DNA of 64,000 nucleotides from Candidatus Nanopelagicales bacterium (GCA_018402235.1 JAGYJJ010000004.1:1199256-1263255), one strand, 5' to 3'; positions 18,787-31,516 are shown, numbered from the stretch's first letter. Program-made: numbers and translations. The notes: a model not told the origin generated them from the sequence alone.

Positions 18787-21700
18787 CTAGTCCGCGGTGG
18801 CGTAGGTGATGCGCACCGTGGTCAACGGCTTACCCTTCGAGGACACGATCAACGCCGGTGTCTTGTCCGCGCTGCGCAGCTGATCTTCGGTGCGGATCGT
18901 CACCGAATACGTCCCCTGCACACCACTCTCAGATAGGTAGTCCCGCAGCTCCCGGCCCCGACGAGCCGCCAGTCGCAAGTCAGACTCCAGGTCATCCAAA
19001 CTCACCGACACCGCGGTGATCTCCACCCGCACGTCCTGACGCACCTTCGGCAAGTCAGAAATCATGGTGCGTAGCTTGCGTTGCCCGTTCACCGACATCT
19101 GCGCCGCGCGACCCTTGAAGAACGCCGCCTTCGTGAGACTGCCCATCCTCACAGACGGCTCAACAGTGAGCGCCATATTGACCGAACGCATCGAGTTCCG
19201 CGGCGACAAACCATTGATCTGCAACACGTAATCACCCGCCGGGACGGACTGCGGAACAATCACCCGAATATCGAACGTGCCATCCTCGGTCACCTCCACC
19301 TCACCGAGATAGATCACCTGCCCCGAACGCGGCTGCAACAACCGCGACGTGCGCACCGTTGGTGCCTGAAGAATCAAATACGCCTTCACCGCGCTCGCCA
19401 CCTGATACCCATCACCGGTGACATTCAGCCACGACCCCGGCGACGAGCTCAGACCCTGGCTCGGCCCCGACAACGCATCCGAGCTGACCGTCGGCTGCGG
19501 CTGGAACTCCAACGAGAAATCAGGCCCCCGAACCTCCCACGTCGGCGCACCACCAGCCCCCGTCAACGGCGTAATCGACACATCCACCAACACCCCATCA
19601 ACCAACACCGCACCCTCACCCACCTGAAGCTCCACCGGCGGATCCACCACCGACACCACAGGAGCAGGCGCCGAAGCACTAGGTGCTTCGGTCTCCACCG
19701 GAGCCGGTGTCGGGGTCGGGGTGGGTGTCGGTGTCGGGGTGGGTGTCGGGCCTGAACCCGTACCTGAGCCGGCCAAGTTCACGGTCTGCATTCCATCGGA
19801 TGTTGCGATGGACAAAGTCGCGGATCTGGCGCCGGCTGCCTGCGGATCGAAGGCAACTTCGATCGTGCACGACGCGAAGGCCGTGATGCTCCCGCCATCG
19901 GTGCACGTCCCGCCACTTACGGAGAAATCACCGACGTCTGTCCCCGTGATGGTGATGCCTGGTGAACTAACGCTCACGTTCGCAGCACCGGAGTTCGTCA
20001 CCGCGAGTGTTCTCGTCGTCTCGGAACCAGAGCCCACGGCTCGAGTACCGAAGGACAGACTGGACGCGCTGGTTCCGAGATCAGCTACGGCCGTCCACTG
20101 CGCATACAACGTCATATCTGCAGTGATGGCTGGGGTGGCTCCAATTGAGTAGGCAGTTCCGACGCCGACTGCGGAGGTGTTCCAGCCGGAGAATTCATAC
20201 CCATTCCGGGCTAAGGTGCCGGCACTCTTGATGGTGACTGGATCGTTGTAGTCGTACGCAGTCGCATCTGTTGGCGCCGATCCCGATGTTGCACCATTGG
20301 CGTTGTAGGTAACCGAGTATGTGGTAGCCGAGGTGTAGGTGAAGGCGTCTGTACTCCGCACCGCCTGCCCGTCTAGGTTGAAGACGATCACATCGACGGA
20401 TCCGGGGTCACCAGCCGGAGTTGTGATCGTCAGTGCGGTCGCGGTGAAGCCGGTGACGGTTGCGGCAACGCCACCCACCGAGACGGTCGGGCCGCTTCCG
20501 ACCGTCGAGAAGTTCGTGCCAGTGATCGTCAACGTTGTTCCCCCGACGGCGTCGCCGGATGTCGGAGAGACACCGGAAATCGTGGGAGAAGGCGCGTCGA
20601 TCAGTGGCATTGTGAACTCGATAGTTGACCCAACGTCGGCACCTGCGCTGTTGGTTGCCGTGACGTTGAAGTAGTACGTGGCTCCCTGGGTCAGACCTGT
20701 GACTTCCTTGGAGACAGCCCCAGTCTCGTGGCTTGCCGATAACGGTGATTGATCGGCCGCAACCGACGTACAGCCGACCAGGGTGGGTGTCGTTCCCCAG
20801 CAGAAGGACACATTCGTGCTCAGTCCACCGGGGTCGATTGATCCGGTGAGGATCGCCTGACCGGCCTTGTCACGGAAGATCGCCGAAACGGTGCTCGCGT
20901 CCGGGGCGCTCGTCGTGGTGAAGCTCACGATGTTGCCGGCATCAGATCCCGTGGAGTTAATGGCTTGGACACGCGCGTAATAGGTCGTCCCGCCTGTCAG
21001 TCCTGTCAGCGTCAAACTCACCGACTCACTACTCGGACCAGCGGCAAGGGGCGACTGATCCGCGGCAATATCGGTGCATCCGGTGAGATCTGATGCGGTG
21101 CCGAAACAGAAGGTGGCCGAGGTGACGAGGTTCCCGGGATCAACAGTGCCGTTCAGCACTACCGACGTGGTCGCCACCGACGTTGCCGCCGTCGTGATCG
21201 CATCAGGGGAATCGACAACGCTGATGGAGAAAACCTTCGTTGCCGTCTGACTGGTGGCATCAGTCACTTCGATTGTGAAGGACGATCCCCCGTCAAAGAG
21301 CGGTGTTCCCGAGATGGCCCCCGTTGTCGAATTCAGCGACAAGCCTGACGGCAGCGATCCGGCCACCACGCTCCACGTGTAGGGAGCCGTACCGCCGTCT
21401 GCCGCCAGCGTCTTGGAGTACACCGTTGCGACCGTTCCCGTGGTGAGAGATCCGGTAGTGGTGGTCAGCACCAGTGGGCGAGCAGATGTTGTGAAAGAGC
21501 CAATCGAACTGCTAGCGCTGCCGTTTGAATTCGTTGCCGTGACGCGCACGTAGTAGGTGGTGGATGGACTCAGCGCAGTCAGATCAGCGGACACATCAAC
21601 TGACGTGCTCACCGCCACCAAAGGAGACTCAGCGGCGGTGACCGTGGTGCAACCCGTAAGGGCCGCAGCGGTTCCGTAACAGAACTGAACTGTGGTGCTC

Positions 21701-24700
21701 AACCCCTTGGGGTCAACGGATGCATTCAACCGGGCATCGGTTGACGTCACATCACTCGTAGTCCCCAGCGCTAGTGACGGCACGTCCAACGTAGTGAAGG
21801 ACACGATCGATCCGCTCGCCGATCCATCCGCATTGGTTGCGCTGACCCGTGCGTAATACCGAACACCAGGCGTCAGGCTGGAAAGGGAGACGGAAACCGA
21901 GGCATCCGAGGTTCCAGAAACCGGAGACTGAATCGCGGAAGTGCTCGTGCATCCCGTCAGATCAGCTGCTGTGCCGTAGCAGAAGTCGACGGTCGTCGAC
22001 TGATTTCCCGGATTCACAAGGCCATTGACAGTTGCAGTTGTAGTGGAGACGCTGCTGGGCGCCTGGGTAGTTGAGACCGGCGCTCCTGTCGTGGTGAAGG
22101 AAGCAACGCTTCCGTAGGTGGTGGTGAAGGAATTCTCCGCCACGACTTGCCAGTAGTAGGTGGTCCTGTTGGTCAGACCGGTAAGCGTGAGCGCCGTCAA
22201 GCCGGTTGCGCTGCTACCTGTAAGAGGATTGGCGCCACTGGCGTTCGCGAACTGTGAGGTTTGGGTGCATCCCTGTAAAGCACCACCGCTAGTTGCTGAC
22301 GTCGTTCCATAACAGATCAAAGCTGTTGTCGATGCCCCGTTGGGGTTGACGTCGGCCGTGATACTCGCTGACGTGGCTGAAACGGATGACGTCGACTCAT
22401 TCGTGATAGTTGCCGAGAAGGCCGATCCCGCATCGGGGCAGCTGGCGCCATCATTGGAAGGCGACAACGTGGTTCCGCCGAAGGTCGGGGGAGAACCCAT
22501 GCTCACCACTTCAGGGTTCGACTCCGACAGTTCGGCGGATTCAATTTTGTAGACACTTCCACCGTTGACGTGGAAGTACACGTTGCCGAGCGCGTCAGCG
22601 TAGGCAGCCCCCGTACCTCCGCTGGCCATCGCCCCCGACGTTGTCTTGTTGACTACGACTTGCGTTGTCAGATTGACGATCGAAAGAGTCATTGGAGTGC
22701 TGGCTGTGTTGGGTGATAGACCGTACGCAGTGTTACCAAGAACAGTGAAATCTGCTGCGCCACCGCCGAACGTGTCACCGGTCAGAGTGAAATTCGTAAC
22801 GACAGGGTTGTCAGGATCGGAGACATCAACACTCTTCCACGAGTTGCTGCCATTGGAACCCATCAGAAGTCGATCGGGTCCCCAAAAGTCTCCACTATTG
22901 AAGTTGGTCCCTAGAGAGCCGAGTGTCTCGTAGGTGCCTGTGCTATCGAGCCGGAACAACCTCTTATCGCTGGTGTTGTTTCCGTAAATGAGATCGTCTG
23001 CTGTGTTGTATCCCATAGCGTTCCAACCACCCGAAGTGTCGGGACCCACGGCGCTGTACGTGTTTGTTACCGGGTCGTAGACGTACAACTTTGGGCCAGG
23101 AGCCGCAGACTGATAGAGCTTGGGCTGGCAGGTGAACGGCACAGGTCCCGTCGCGACCTGGACGATTCCGGCGCCGCACGTCTTGTCGCTTGCCTCGTCG
23201 CAGGTGTCGCCGGGGAATGCCCGCAGGTACTTGCCCGTGAGTTCTGCGGCTAGCTCGTCCGGTGTCTGGCCTGGTTGTTGCGCGGCGATGAGGGCGAGTG
23301 CTGCGGAGGTGTGGGCGGCGGCGATGGAGGTGCCTTCGCGTGCAGTGCGTGGCGTGGCTCCGGGTGCGGAAGCATCCACGAGCGTGCCGTAGTTGGAATA
23401 GCTGGCGCGTTTACCTTCGGCGTTGGTGGCGCCGACGGTGATCACGTTCGCGCAGTTCCCAGGCGCGTAGCCGCTGGCATCGGCGTTGTTGTTACCAGCG
23501 GAGGCGACAACAACGGACCCGCGGGTCACGGCGTCATTGATCGCGGTTTGCAGGGTGTTCGGGCAGGCCGCCTGCAACGAGAAGCTCAAGTTGATGACCT
23601 TGCTGGGTGTCGCGTTCGCTGGTGCCCCTTCGACGGTGCCGCCGCTGGCCCAGGTGATACCCGCGGCCACATCGCTAAGCAGGCCACCACGCCACGACAG
23701 TGCCCGGACGGGTTGGATTTTCGCGCCGGGCACTACGTCGGCGATCACCCCGGCGGTATGGGTGCCGTGCCACGTGGAATCACGGATCGGTGCAACACCG
23801 CGCCAGTCGCCTGGATCGGTGGGGTCCGCATCGCGACCCAAGCCCCCGTAGGTGGCTTCATCGGTGTAGTCCCCATCGAAGGGGACCGGTTGGCCGCCTT
23901 CGATGCGTGGCGCGGCCAGGACTTCTGGGTTGGACACGAAGTCAAAGCCCGCCACCAGGCGGCCATCGAGGTCTGGGTGGGCGGTGATGCCGGTGTCGAT
24001 CACCGCGACCGTTACGCCCGCGCCAGCATCGGGGTCGGTGACTTTCCCGACGCCGTACTCCCCGGTGATGTTCCAACCCGCTGTGGCGCTGGCGACCGCG
24101 TCAGCGTCCGCAGCAGATGTCGCCGCCGGTAGGACAACCAGGTCTGGTTCGGCCCACTGCACTTCCGGTTGCGCTTCAATCGTGCGCGCGATCGCCTCGG
24201 CTTCGGCCACATCCACCGCCTCGGACAACGCGACCTTGTCCACCCCTTCGAGTGCTTGGCCATCATCGGTGACCGCGAGGCCATCAACGTTGCTCGCCGA
24301 CTGCGACGCCGGAGCAGACTTCGCGGCGTCATCGCGCTTCAGCAGCACACCACCGATCTCCCCCTCCACACCCGTGGTCGGGGAAAAGATGATCGACTCC
24401 GAGGGCGGGCCGGCACCGAACTCACCAAGAGCAATCACACTCACGGCGTACTCCACGCCATTACGCAGACCGCTCACAGTCGCTCGCGTGGCATCCCCCG
24501 CCACGGTGACGACCTGCTCATCCGAGGCATCCCCCACGGCGGTGACCGTGACCCGAATATCAGTGACAACATCGCCAGCCGCGGGCAGATCCTCCACGCC
24601 GTCCTCAACCAACACCGCGAGCTCACCCTCGACAACCGCCCGCGCGTCATCCCAGGACACCAACGCGCCACTGTCCTGCGCCGCAGCAGTCAGCCCCGTT

Positions 24701-25375
24701 GGTTGCGGGGGACACACAACAGGACCGGCCACCACGACCTCCTCCACAGAAGGAGAATCGGACGGAGAAGCACTCGAAGAAGAATCCGGAGATGCGGACA
24801 CCGACGGTGACGAAGATGCACTAGCGGACGGTGTTGCCGACGACGATGACGATGGTGATGCAGTGGGTGATGACGACACAGCAGCCGACGGGGATTCAGA
24901 CGGCGATGAAGACTCCGTCGCCGACGCGTCATCACTGTCAGGCAACTCACCCGAACGCGAATCCAACACTGACTGCGAATCCGAAGAAGATGACTCTGAT
25001 TCCGTCGGCGCCTCCGGAGAAACACTCGGCGTTTCCGGCGTCGTCGTTGGCTCTGGCGTTACGTCCACACTCGACGAAACGGACGCGCTCGGCGATGTCG
25101 AAGCAGAAGAAGTAGGTGAAGTAGTAGGAGAAGAAGTAGGCGAGGGCGATGTCGACTCCGCCACCTCTGAAGGCTCGGGGGTGGGAACCGGGCTCGGCTC
25201 GACCACCACACACTCTTCCAAGCCGGGTTCACGCTCTAACCCAGCCAGCCCACGCTGAAGTCTCAGCGGACACCGCCGACACCGGAGCCACCAACAAGGC
25301 GCACGACAGCGCCATTACGAGAACCCCACGCCCGGAACGAAGCACGAAAAGACGGTAAAACGGATTTCCGAACAC
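18787..25375 (-). CDS. giant secreted S8 subtilase with Fn3-like/He_PIG-like/IPT/InlB-B/choice-of-anchor repeats and OmpA-like C-terminus (subtilase 1); +1 frameshift at ~25256 separates the signal peptide
   Basis: Catalytic VAVIDTGITAHPDLD, STWHGTHTAGVIAD, REGTSIAAAHTSAALALIA. Upstream GTG at 25375 gives MFGNPFYRLFVLRSGRGVLVMALSCALLVAPVSAVSAETS (signal peptide), out of frame by one extra base relative to the paralogue. Confidence 0.88.
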
Positions 25376-25386
25376 CCCCGACGAGA

Positions 25387-25400
25387 GATACAGATGTATC
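25387..25400. promoter_or_regulatory. conserved palindrome upstream of subtilase 1
   Basis: GATACAGATGTATC, 11 nt from the GTG at 25375; same arms and spacing as at 29540-29553. Confidence 0.5.
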
Positions 25401-25436
25401 CCTCGAGGACGGTGGTTCGCCGTGGGAGAGCGTGGG

Positions 25437-28400
25437 CTAGTCCACGGTGTCGTAGGTGATCCGCACCGTGGTCAACGGCTTACCCTTCGAGGACACCATG
25501 AACGGCGGCGCCTTGTCCGCGCTGCGTAGTTGGTCTTCGGTGCGGATCGTCACCGAGTACGTCCCCTGCACGCCGCTGTCGGATAGGTAGTCACGCAGAT
25601 CCCGTCCCCGACGAGCCGCGAGGCGCAAATCGGACTCCAGATCATCCAGGCTCACCGACACCGCGGTGATCTCCACCCGCACGTCCTGCCGCACCTTCGG
25701 CAACTCAGTGACCATGGTGCGTAGCTTGCGCTGGCCATTGCTGGAGAAGTCAGACAGAACGACCCTGGAAGAACGCTGCCTTCGCCACGGTTCGCGACGT
25801 CGTCGGTGCATAGACATCCAGGTCAAGATTCACCGAACGCACCGACGTCTCCTGCGACCAGCCATTGATCTGCAGCACGAACTCACCCGGATCAACCGAG
25901 GTCGGCACCGTGAACGTCACCGCGAACGTGCCATCGGCCCCCACGACGGCATCACCCAAAAACACCGACTCATCAGAGGACCTTGATGCCAGTCCCATCG
26001 CCTCCGGCGACACCAAATACACCGAAACCGAACTTCCCCCCAGGTAACCATCACCCGTGACCTCAACCTGGCCTCCCGCTGGAGCACGCAACTGCTCCTG
26101 CGGACCTGTCAACACACCCGCCTGGCTTTCTTGCGGGATGAAGTCCAGCGAGAAGTCCGCACCCTTCACCGACCAGGAACCACCCGAGGGGGCACGCTGC
26201 GGACGCACCGGCACCGCAACACCATCGACCACCATCACCCCCGAACCCACCACAACACCCACCGGCAAAGAGATGCGAGGCGGCGGAATCCTCGACTCAG
26301 CCGGAACACCCGAACCAGCGGAACCAGCAGAGCCCGACGAGTCACCGCTACCCGAATCCGGACTTGGCGTAGGGGTCGGGGTGGGATCAACGAATGTGTT
26401 GGTGGCGACGATTCCCGCCGGCACCGTCGGACTGTCGCCGTAAATCAAGTCGGGACTGTTGCCGGAGAAAGTGTTCCCGGTGATCTCCGGTGGGACATAG
26501 GTCCCACGGATGTTCGGGGAGTTCGCATCGACCGCATTCGCAGTTAACTCCAGCCCGTAACCGGTGTTGCCGGAGAACGTATTACCCGTGACGGTGTGCG
26601 ATCCCTCCCACGTACCTCCACTGTAAAGCTTCAGAAGGAGACCATTCCCATTAGCGGTGACCGTGTTATCCACGAATCGCTGATGACCCGCCCGGTAGAA
26701 CGTCCCAGCCGTGCTGTTGCCCGTGAACGTCGAGCCGGACACATCCATCGTGCGGTAGGCCCAGAGAGCTATCGCATCGTTATCGGTGAATACCGAGTCG
26801 GTGACTGTCACGACGTTGTTCACTGCCATCGGGGGAGCCATGATCGCCGAAGATGACTATTTGACCGCTGGCTGAGTTTCCCGAGAAGGTGCTCTGATCC
26901 ACCGTCAGGTAGGAACCAGCATCCTTGTTGTAGATCAACCTCTTTGCCGAGTTGCTGTCCACCGTTATACGGCGGAGTGTGGTTGTTGCATCCGTGTTGT
27001 GAACCACAGCGCCGTTGTTGGTATCGGTACTTGTTGCCCCGGTCACCGTCAGATCGGTGATGGAAGCTTGTGTTTTCACGATGACGAAGACTTGGTTGCT
27101 TCCATTGGCGTCTATGGTGAGTTGAGTTTCGCCAGGTCCGGTGATCGTCATAGGTTTCGTTATCTGCGGCAGGCTGCTAGTCAGCGTGATCATCGCCGGC
27201 AGGATGCTGGGGTCGAAGGTGATGGTGTCACCGGAACTCGCGTTATCCATTGCGTGCCGCAGTGTTCCAGAGATTGCAGGATCTCCAGCGTCGTAATCAG
27301 CCGTGCTGGTGACGGTGTGAGTGGTTCCGGTAGCGATCTCCACTAGTCCCGCCCCGCAGGTTTTGTCGGTTGAGTCGTCGCACGTGTCGCCGGGGAATGC
27401 GCGCAGGTACGTGCCGGTGAGTTCTGCTGCTAACTGGTCAGGGGTCAGGCCTGGCTGTTGGGCGGCGATGAGGGCGAGTGCTGCGGCGGTGTGGGCGGCG
27501 GCGATGGAGGTGCCTTCGCGGTGCGGTGCGTGGCGTGGCTCCGGGTGCGGAGGCGTCCACGACCGCGCCGTAGTTGGAGTAGGTGGCGCGTTTGCCATCA
27601 GCGTTGGTGGCGCCGACGGTGATGACGTTCGCGCAGTTCCCGGGCGCGTAGCCGGTGGCATCGGCGTTGTTGTTCCCGGCCGCGGCGACAACAACGGACC
27701 CGCGGGCGACGGCGTCATCGATCGCGGTTTGCAGGGTGTTCGGGCAGGCCGCCTGCACCGAGAAGCTCAAGTTGATGACCTGGCTGGGTGTCGCGTTCGC
27801 TGGTGTCCCGTCGACGGTGCCGCCGCTGGCCCAGGTGATGCCCGCGGCGACGTCGCTGAGTAGCCCACCGCGCCAGGACAACGCTCGGATCGGTTGGATC
27901 TTCGCCCCGGGCACTACGTCGGCGATCACTCCGGCGGTATGCGTGCCGTGCCAGGTGGAATCGCGTACCGGTGCGACCCCGCGCCAGTCGCCTGGATCTG
28001 TGGGGTCCGCGTCGCGGCCCAGGCCACCGAAGTCACCGGCATAGTCGCCATCAAACGGCACCGGTTCCCCGCCCTCACTGCGTGGTGCGGCCAACACCTC
28101 AGGATTCGAGACAAAGTCATAGCCAGCCACCAACCGGTCATCGAGGTCCGGGTGGGCGGTGATGCCGGTGTCGATGACCGCGACGGTTACACCCGAACCG
28201 GCATCCGGGTCGGTGACCTGACCGACGCCGTATTCCCCGGTGATGTTCCACCCAGCCGCGGCGCTGGCGACCGCGTCAGCATCGGCAGCAGATGTCGCCG
28301 CCGGCAGGACGACGAGGTCCGGTTCGGCCCACTGCACTTCGGGTTGCGCTTCAATCGTCCGCGCGATCGCTTCGGCTTCGGCCACGTCCACGGCTTCGGA

Positions 28401-29528
28401 TAGGGCGACCTTGTCCACGCCCTCGATGGCTTCACCGTCGTCGGTGACCGCGACACCATCGACGTTGCTCGCCGACTGCGACGCCGGAGCTGCCTTCGCG
28501 GCGTCGTCGCGCTTCAGCAGCACGCCACCGATCTCCCCCTCCACACCCGTGGTCGGCACAACCGACACAGGCTCAGAAACAGGGCCGGCACCGAACTCAC
28601 CCAACGCGATCACGCGCACGGCGTATTCCACGCCATTACGCAAACCGCTCACCCGGGCTTGCGTGGCATCACCCGCGACAGTGACGACCTGCTCATCCGA
28701 GGCATCCCCCACAGCGGTGACCGTGACCCGAATGTCGGTGACAACATCGGCAGCCACGGGCAGATCCTCGATCCCGTCCTCAGCTAACGCAGCGAGCTCA
28801 CCCTCGACAACCGTTAACGCGTCATCCCAGGACACCACTGCGCCACTGTCCTGCGCCGCGGCGGTCAGCCCCGTCGGTTGCGGGGGACACACAACAGGAC
28901 CAACCACCACGACCTCCTCCACAGAAGGAGAAGGCGAAGGAGAAGCGGAAGCAGTCGGAGACCAAGTCGGAGATGGCGACCCAGTGGGTGATGACGACAC
29001 AGCAGCCGACGGGGATGCGGACGAAGTGGACGACGATTCCTCCGTCGCCGCGTCACCTCCGTCAGTCAACTCACCCGAACGCGAATCCAACACTGACTGC
29101 GCATCCGAAGAAGGCGACTGAGATTCCGTCGGCGCATCCGGGGAAACACTCGGCTCCGATGAAACTTCCGGCGAAACCTCCGGGGATGCACTGGGCGTTT
29201 CCGGCGTCGTCGTTGGCTCTGGCGTTACGTCCACACTCGGCGCAACGGACGCGCTCGGTGATGCCGAAGGAGAAGAAGTGGGAGAGAGAGTAGGTGAAGG
29301 CGATGTCGACTCCGCTACATCCGACGCCTCGGGGGTGGGAACCGGACCCGGCTCGACCACCACACACTCTTGCAAGCTGGGTTCACGCTCTGACCCAGCC
29401 AGCCCACCTGACGTCTCAGCGGACACCGCCGACACAGGAGCCACCAACAAGGCGCACGACAGCGCCAGCACCAGCCCACGACGCCCAGAACCCAACACAA
29501 CATGACGGTAGTTCGGATTTCCGAACAC
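25437..29528 (-). CDS. secreted S8 subtilase with beta-helix repeat module and the same OmpA-like C-terminus (subtilase 2); frameshifts at ~27525, ~26840, ~25770
   Basis: ORFs 27438-29528, 26780-27718, 25750-26841 and 25437-25826 are contiguous. N-terminus MFGNPNYRHVVLGSGRRGLVLALSCALLVAPVSAVSA; beta-helix text (TVTSTADYDAGDPAISGTLRHAMDNASSGDTITFDPSILP, NTFSGNTGYGLEL); shared C-terminus QRKLRTMVTELPKVRQDVRVEITAVSVSLDDLESDLRLAARRG. Confidence 0.85.
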
Positions 29529-29539
29529 CCCCCTTCAGT

Positions 29540-29553
29540 GATACACGTGTATC
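29540..29553. promoter_or_regulatory. conserved palindrome upstream of subtilase 2
   Basis: GATACACGTGTATC, perfect 14-bp palindrome 11 nt from the GTG at 29528. Confidence 0.5.
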
Positions 29554-29572
29554 CCTCAGGGTGCTCTGTGGA

Positions 29573-30725
29573 CTACGGGCGACGGGTGGGCAACCGCACC
29601 AGAACTTCAACGCCGCCTTCGGGACGGTTGCTGCGCGTCCAGGTCCCGCGGAGCATTTCTACCCAGGATTCGATGATGGCGGTCCCCGAGCCAGGCGTGG
29701 TGTTGGTGGGCAGTCCCGATCCGTTGTCCTGGATGCGGACAGCAGCACTCTTGCCCTCGCTGGTTAGGTGAACATCCACGCGGCTGGCGCGGCCGTGGAT
29801 AACTGCGTTGGCTGCTGCTTGTTCAACGATGCGGAAGACACCGATGGGAACCAGGTCCGCATCTGACGAAGGGGTTGCCCATTCGCTGAGGGAGGGATCG
29901 AGAGTCACTTCAGCTTGCAAGTCGGGGGTCAAGGACGTCAACAGTTGACGAATCGAACTCTCCAGGCCAGTCACTGCGATGTTCGGGCTCAGGCGCGCGT
30001 TCGCCTCGCGCACCTCCATGACCCGAACGTCGTCAAGGTGCTCCGCCACCGACCTCAGCTCTGAACCGGACTGATCATCAGTGCGCTGGGCAATCTCTCG
30101 CAACTGCATCGTGCTGGTCACCAGCATCGCCTGCACGCGATCGTGCAAGAACTCGGCAACCGAGCGGCGGGATGCTTCCTCCGATCGGACGAGCAATTCC
30201 TTTTGGGACAGCACCGCAGCGGTGGCTTCGTTGGCGCGCTGCACTTCAAGAGCGAGTCGACGTTGGCTGAACCCCAGGATGGCGAAGACCGCCAACATCA
30301 CTACGAACCAGCGAAACGATGACCAGGCCGAGAAGGTCAAAGTCCTGGGAGACGCTCCACGGCTGCGTTGCGAAGAAGGAGAACATGATGAAGGGGTAGA
30401 TCAGTGAAGCTATTGCCAGGGAGATTAGGTACCAACCGCGGGTCAGCGGCCTCTTAACTAATGAGTGGCGTACGAATTCACTGACGACGAGTGGCAAGAC
30501 GATCAAGCCCGCAATCAGGATTGTTCGCGGGATTTGGGTGAACCACACACGACGAGCACCGCCAGCGAGCACCTCATCGACACCTAACGTGGTTTGGCTG
30601 AAACTAATCGCGGCGATAGCGAACAGGGCAAGCGGGACAGTCCGGATCGGCCATGGCCCCAGCACGATGTTGACGAACGCCAGGACCCGGCCCTTTGCTC
30701 CCGTGACTGCGTCAGAGAGCGTCGG
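29573..30725 (-). CDS. NarL-family sensor histidine kinase, frameshifted at ~30320
   Basis: Membrane half in ORF 30246-31397 (VLGPWPIRTVPLALFAIAAISFSQTTLG...); DHp/ATPase half in 29573-30340 (SVAEFLHDRVQAMLVTSTMQLREIAQR; VEQAAANAVIHGRASRVDV; IQDNGSGLP). Start uncertain. Confidence 0.8.
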
Positions 30726-31390
30726 CATTGCCGATCCCGACGCGCACTTCGCGCAGGTAGCGCAGCACCGCGCTTGTTCGAAGGTCCGTCCCCGGTGCGG
30801 GATCTGGGACCAAGATTTCGTAGACGCGGCTGAGGTTCTTGCGCACCGTGATGGGAGCGATACCCAACCGTTCCAGCGATCGCAGGAGCATCCAGTCCCT
30901 GCACCGCCAAGGGCCATGATCTCGTGTTGCCTGTCGGTCATCTGCCGCGCTCGGTCACCTGCTGACTCAGGCCGCTTCGCGCTCGCCTGGGTGATGCTCT
31001 TTCCCGCCGCTGTTTGTTTCAGAATGCGGACAAGTCCATCGAAGTCGGTGTCGCTGCTCTTCTCCACGAACGACCAGGCCTGGCTCAGGTGTTCTTGCAT
31101 GCTGCGGACGTAATCGGGAATCACATGCTGGGAATAGATGACGATGCCGATGTTCTCGTTCATCTGGCGCAGCGAGAGCCCAAGTTCCACACCGGTGAGG
31201 GACTGCGCACCAAGAGCGAGATCCAGCAGCGCCACGTCAGCAACGATCGCTGCGTCGCTCGCGAGCACTTCCTCGGAAGACCCCGCGGAAGCACAATCGA
31301 GATCTCCGAAAACGGTTTGAGCGCGCGCACCATCATCGAGCGCAACGTCGGATCGTTCTCGACGTAGATCACCCGCGTTGGACGTGCCAC
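30715..31390 (-). CDS. response regulator with C-terminal LuxR HTH, frameshifted at ~31290 and ~30880
   Basis: MARPTRVIYVENDPTLRSMMVRALKPFSEISIV joins ...DVALLDLALGAQSLTGVELGLSLRQMN...; MTDRQHEIMAL + VQGLDAPAIA is the LuxR-type HTH; 3' boundary approximate. Confidence 0.75.
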
Positions 31391-31448
31391 GGCTCACCTC
31401 CTGCGAACCTCGGATGTCCGCAGGTTAGCCCCTCGCCGTCTCACCGTT

Positions 31449-31516
31449 CCCCGATGCGGTGTCAGAGGTCGGGCGAAATTTCGAATTTCGGCCCGACGAT
31501 TGACACCGCATCGGGG
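31449..31516. repeat. Family A palindromic repeat, copy 2
   Basis: CCCCGATGCGGTGTCA-GAG-GTCGGGC-GAAATTTCGAATTTC-GGCCCGAC-GAT-TGACACCGCATCGGGG; 16-bp perfect outer arms; 3' of the aminotransferase gene. Confidence 0.9.

Noticed and set aside
24760-25200. Low-complexity Ser/Pro/Thr region as a DNA-level repeat array
   Set aside because: Codon-level degenerate repeats without a fixed DNA period; explained as a protein stalk.
23903-25258. Long plus-strand ORF (451 aa) opposite the subtilase 1 N-terminus
   Set aside because: Mirror of a Ser/Pro/Thr low-complexity coding region; high-GC antisense ORF artefact with no family resemblance. Same for 28240-29121.
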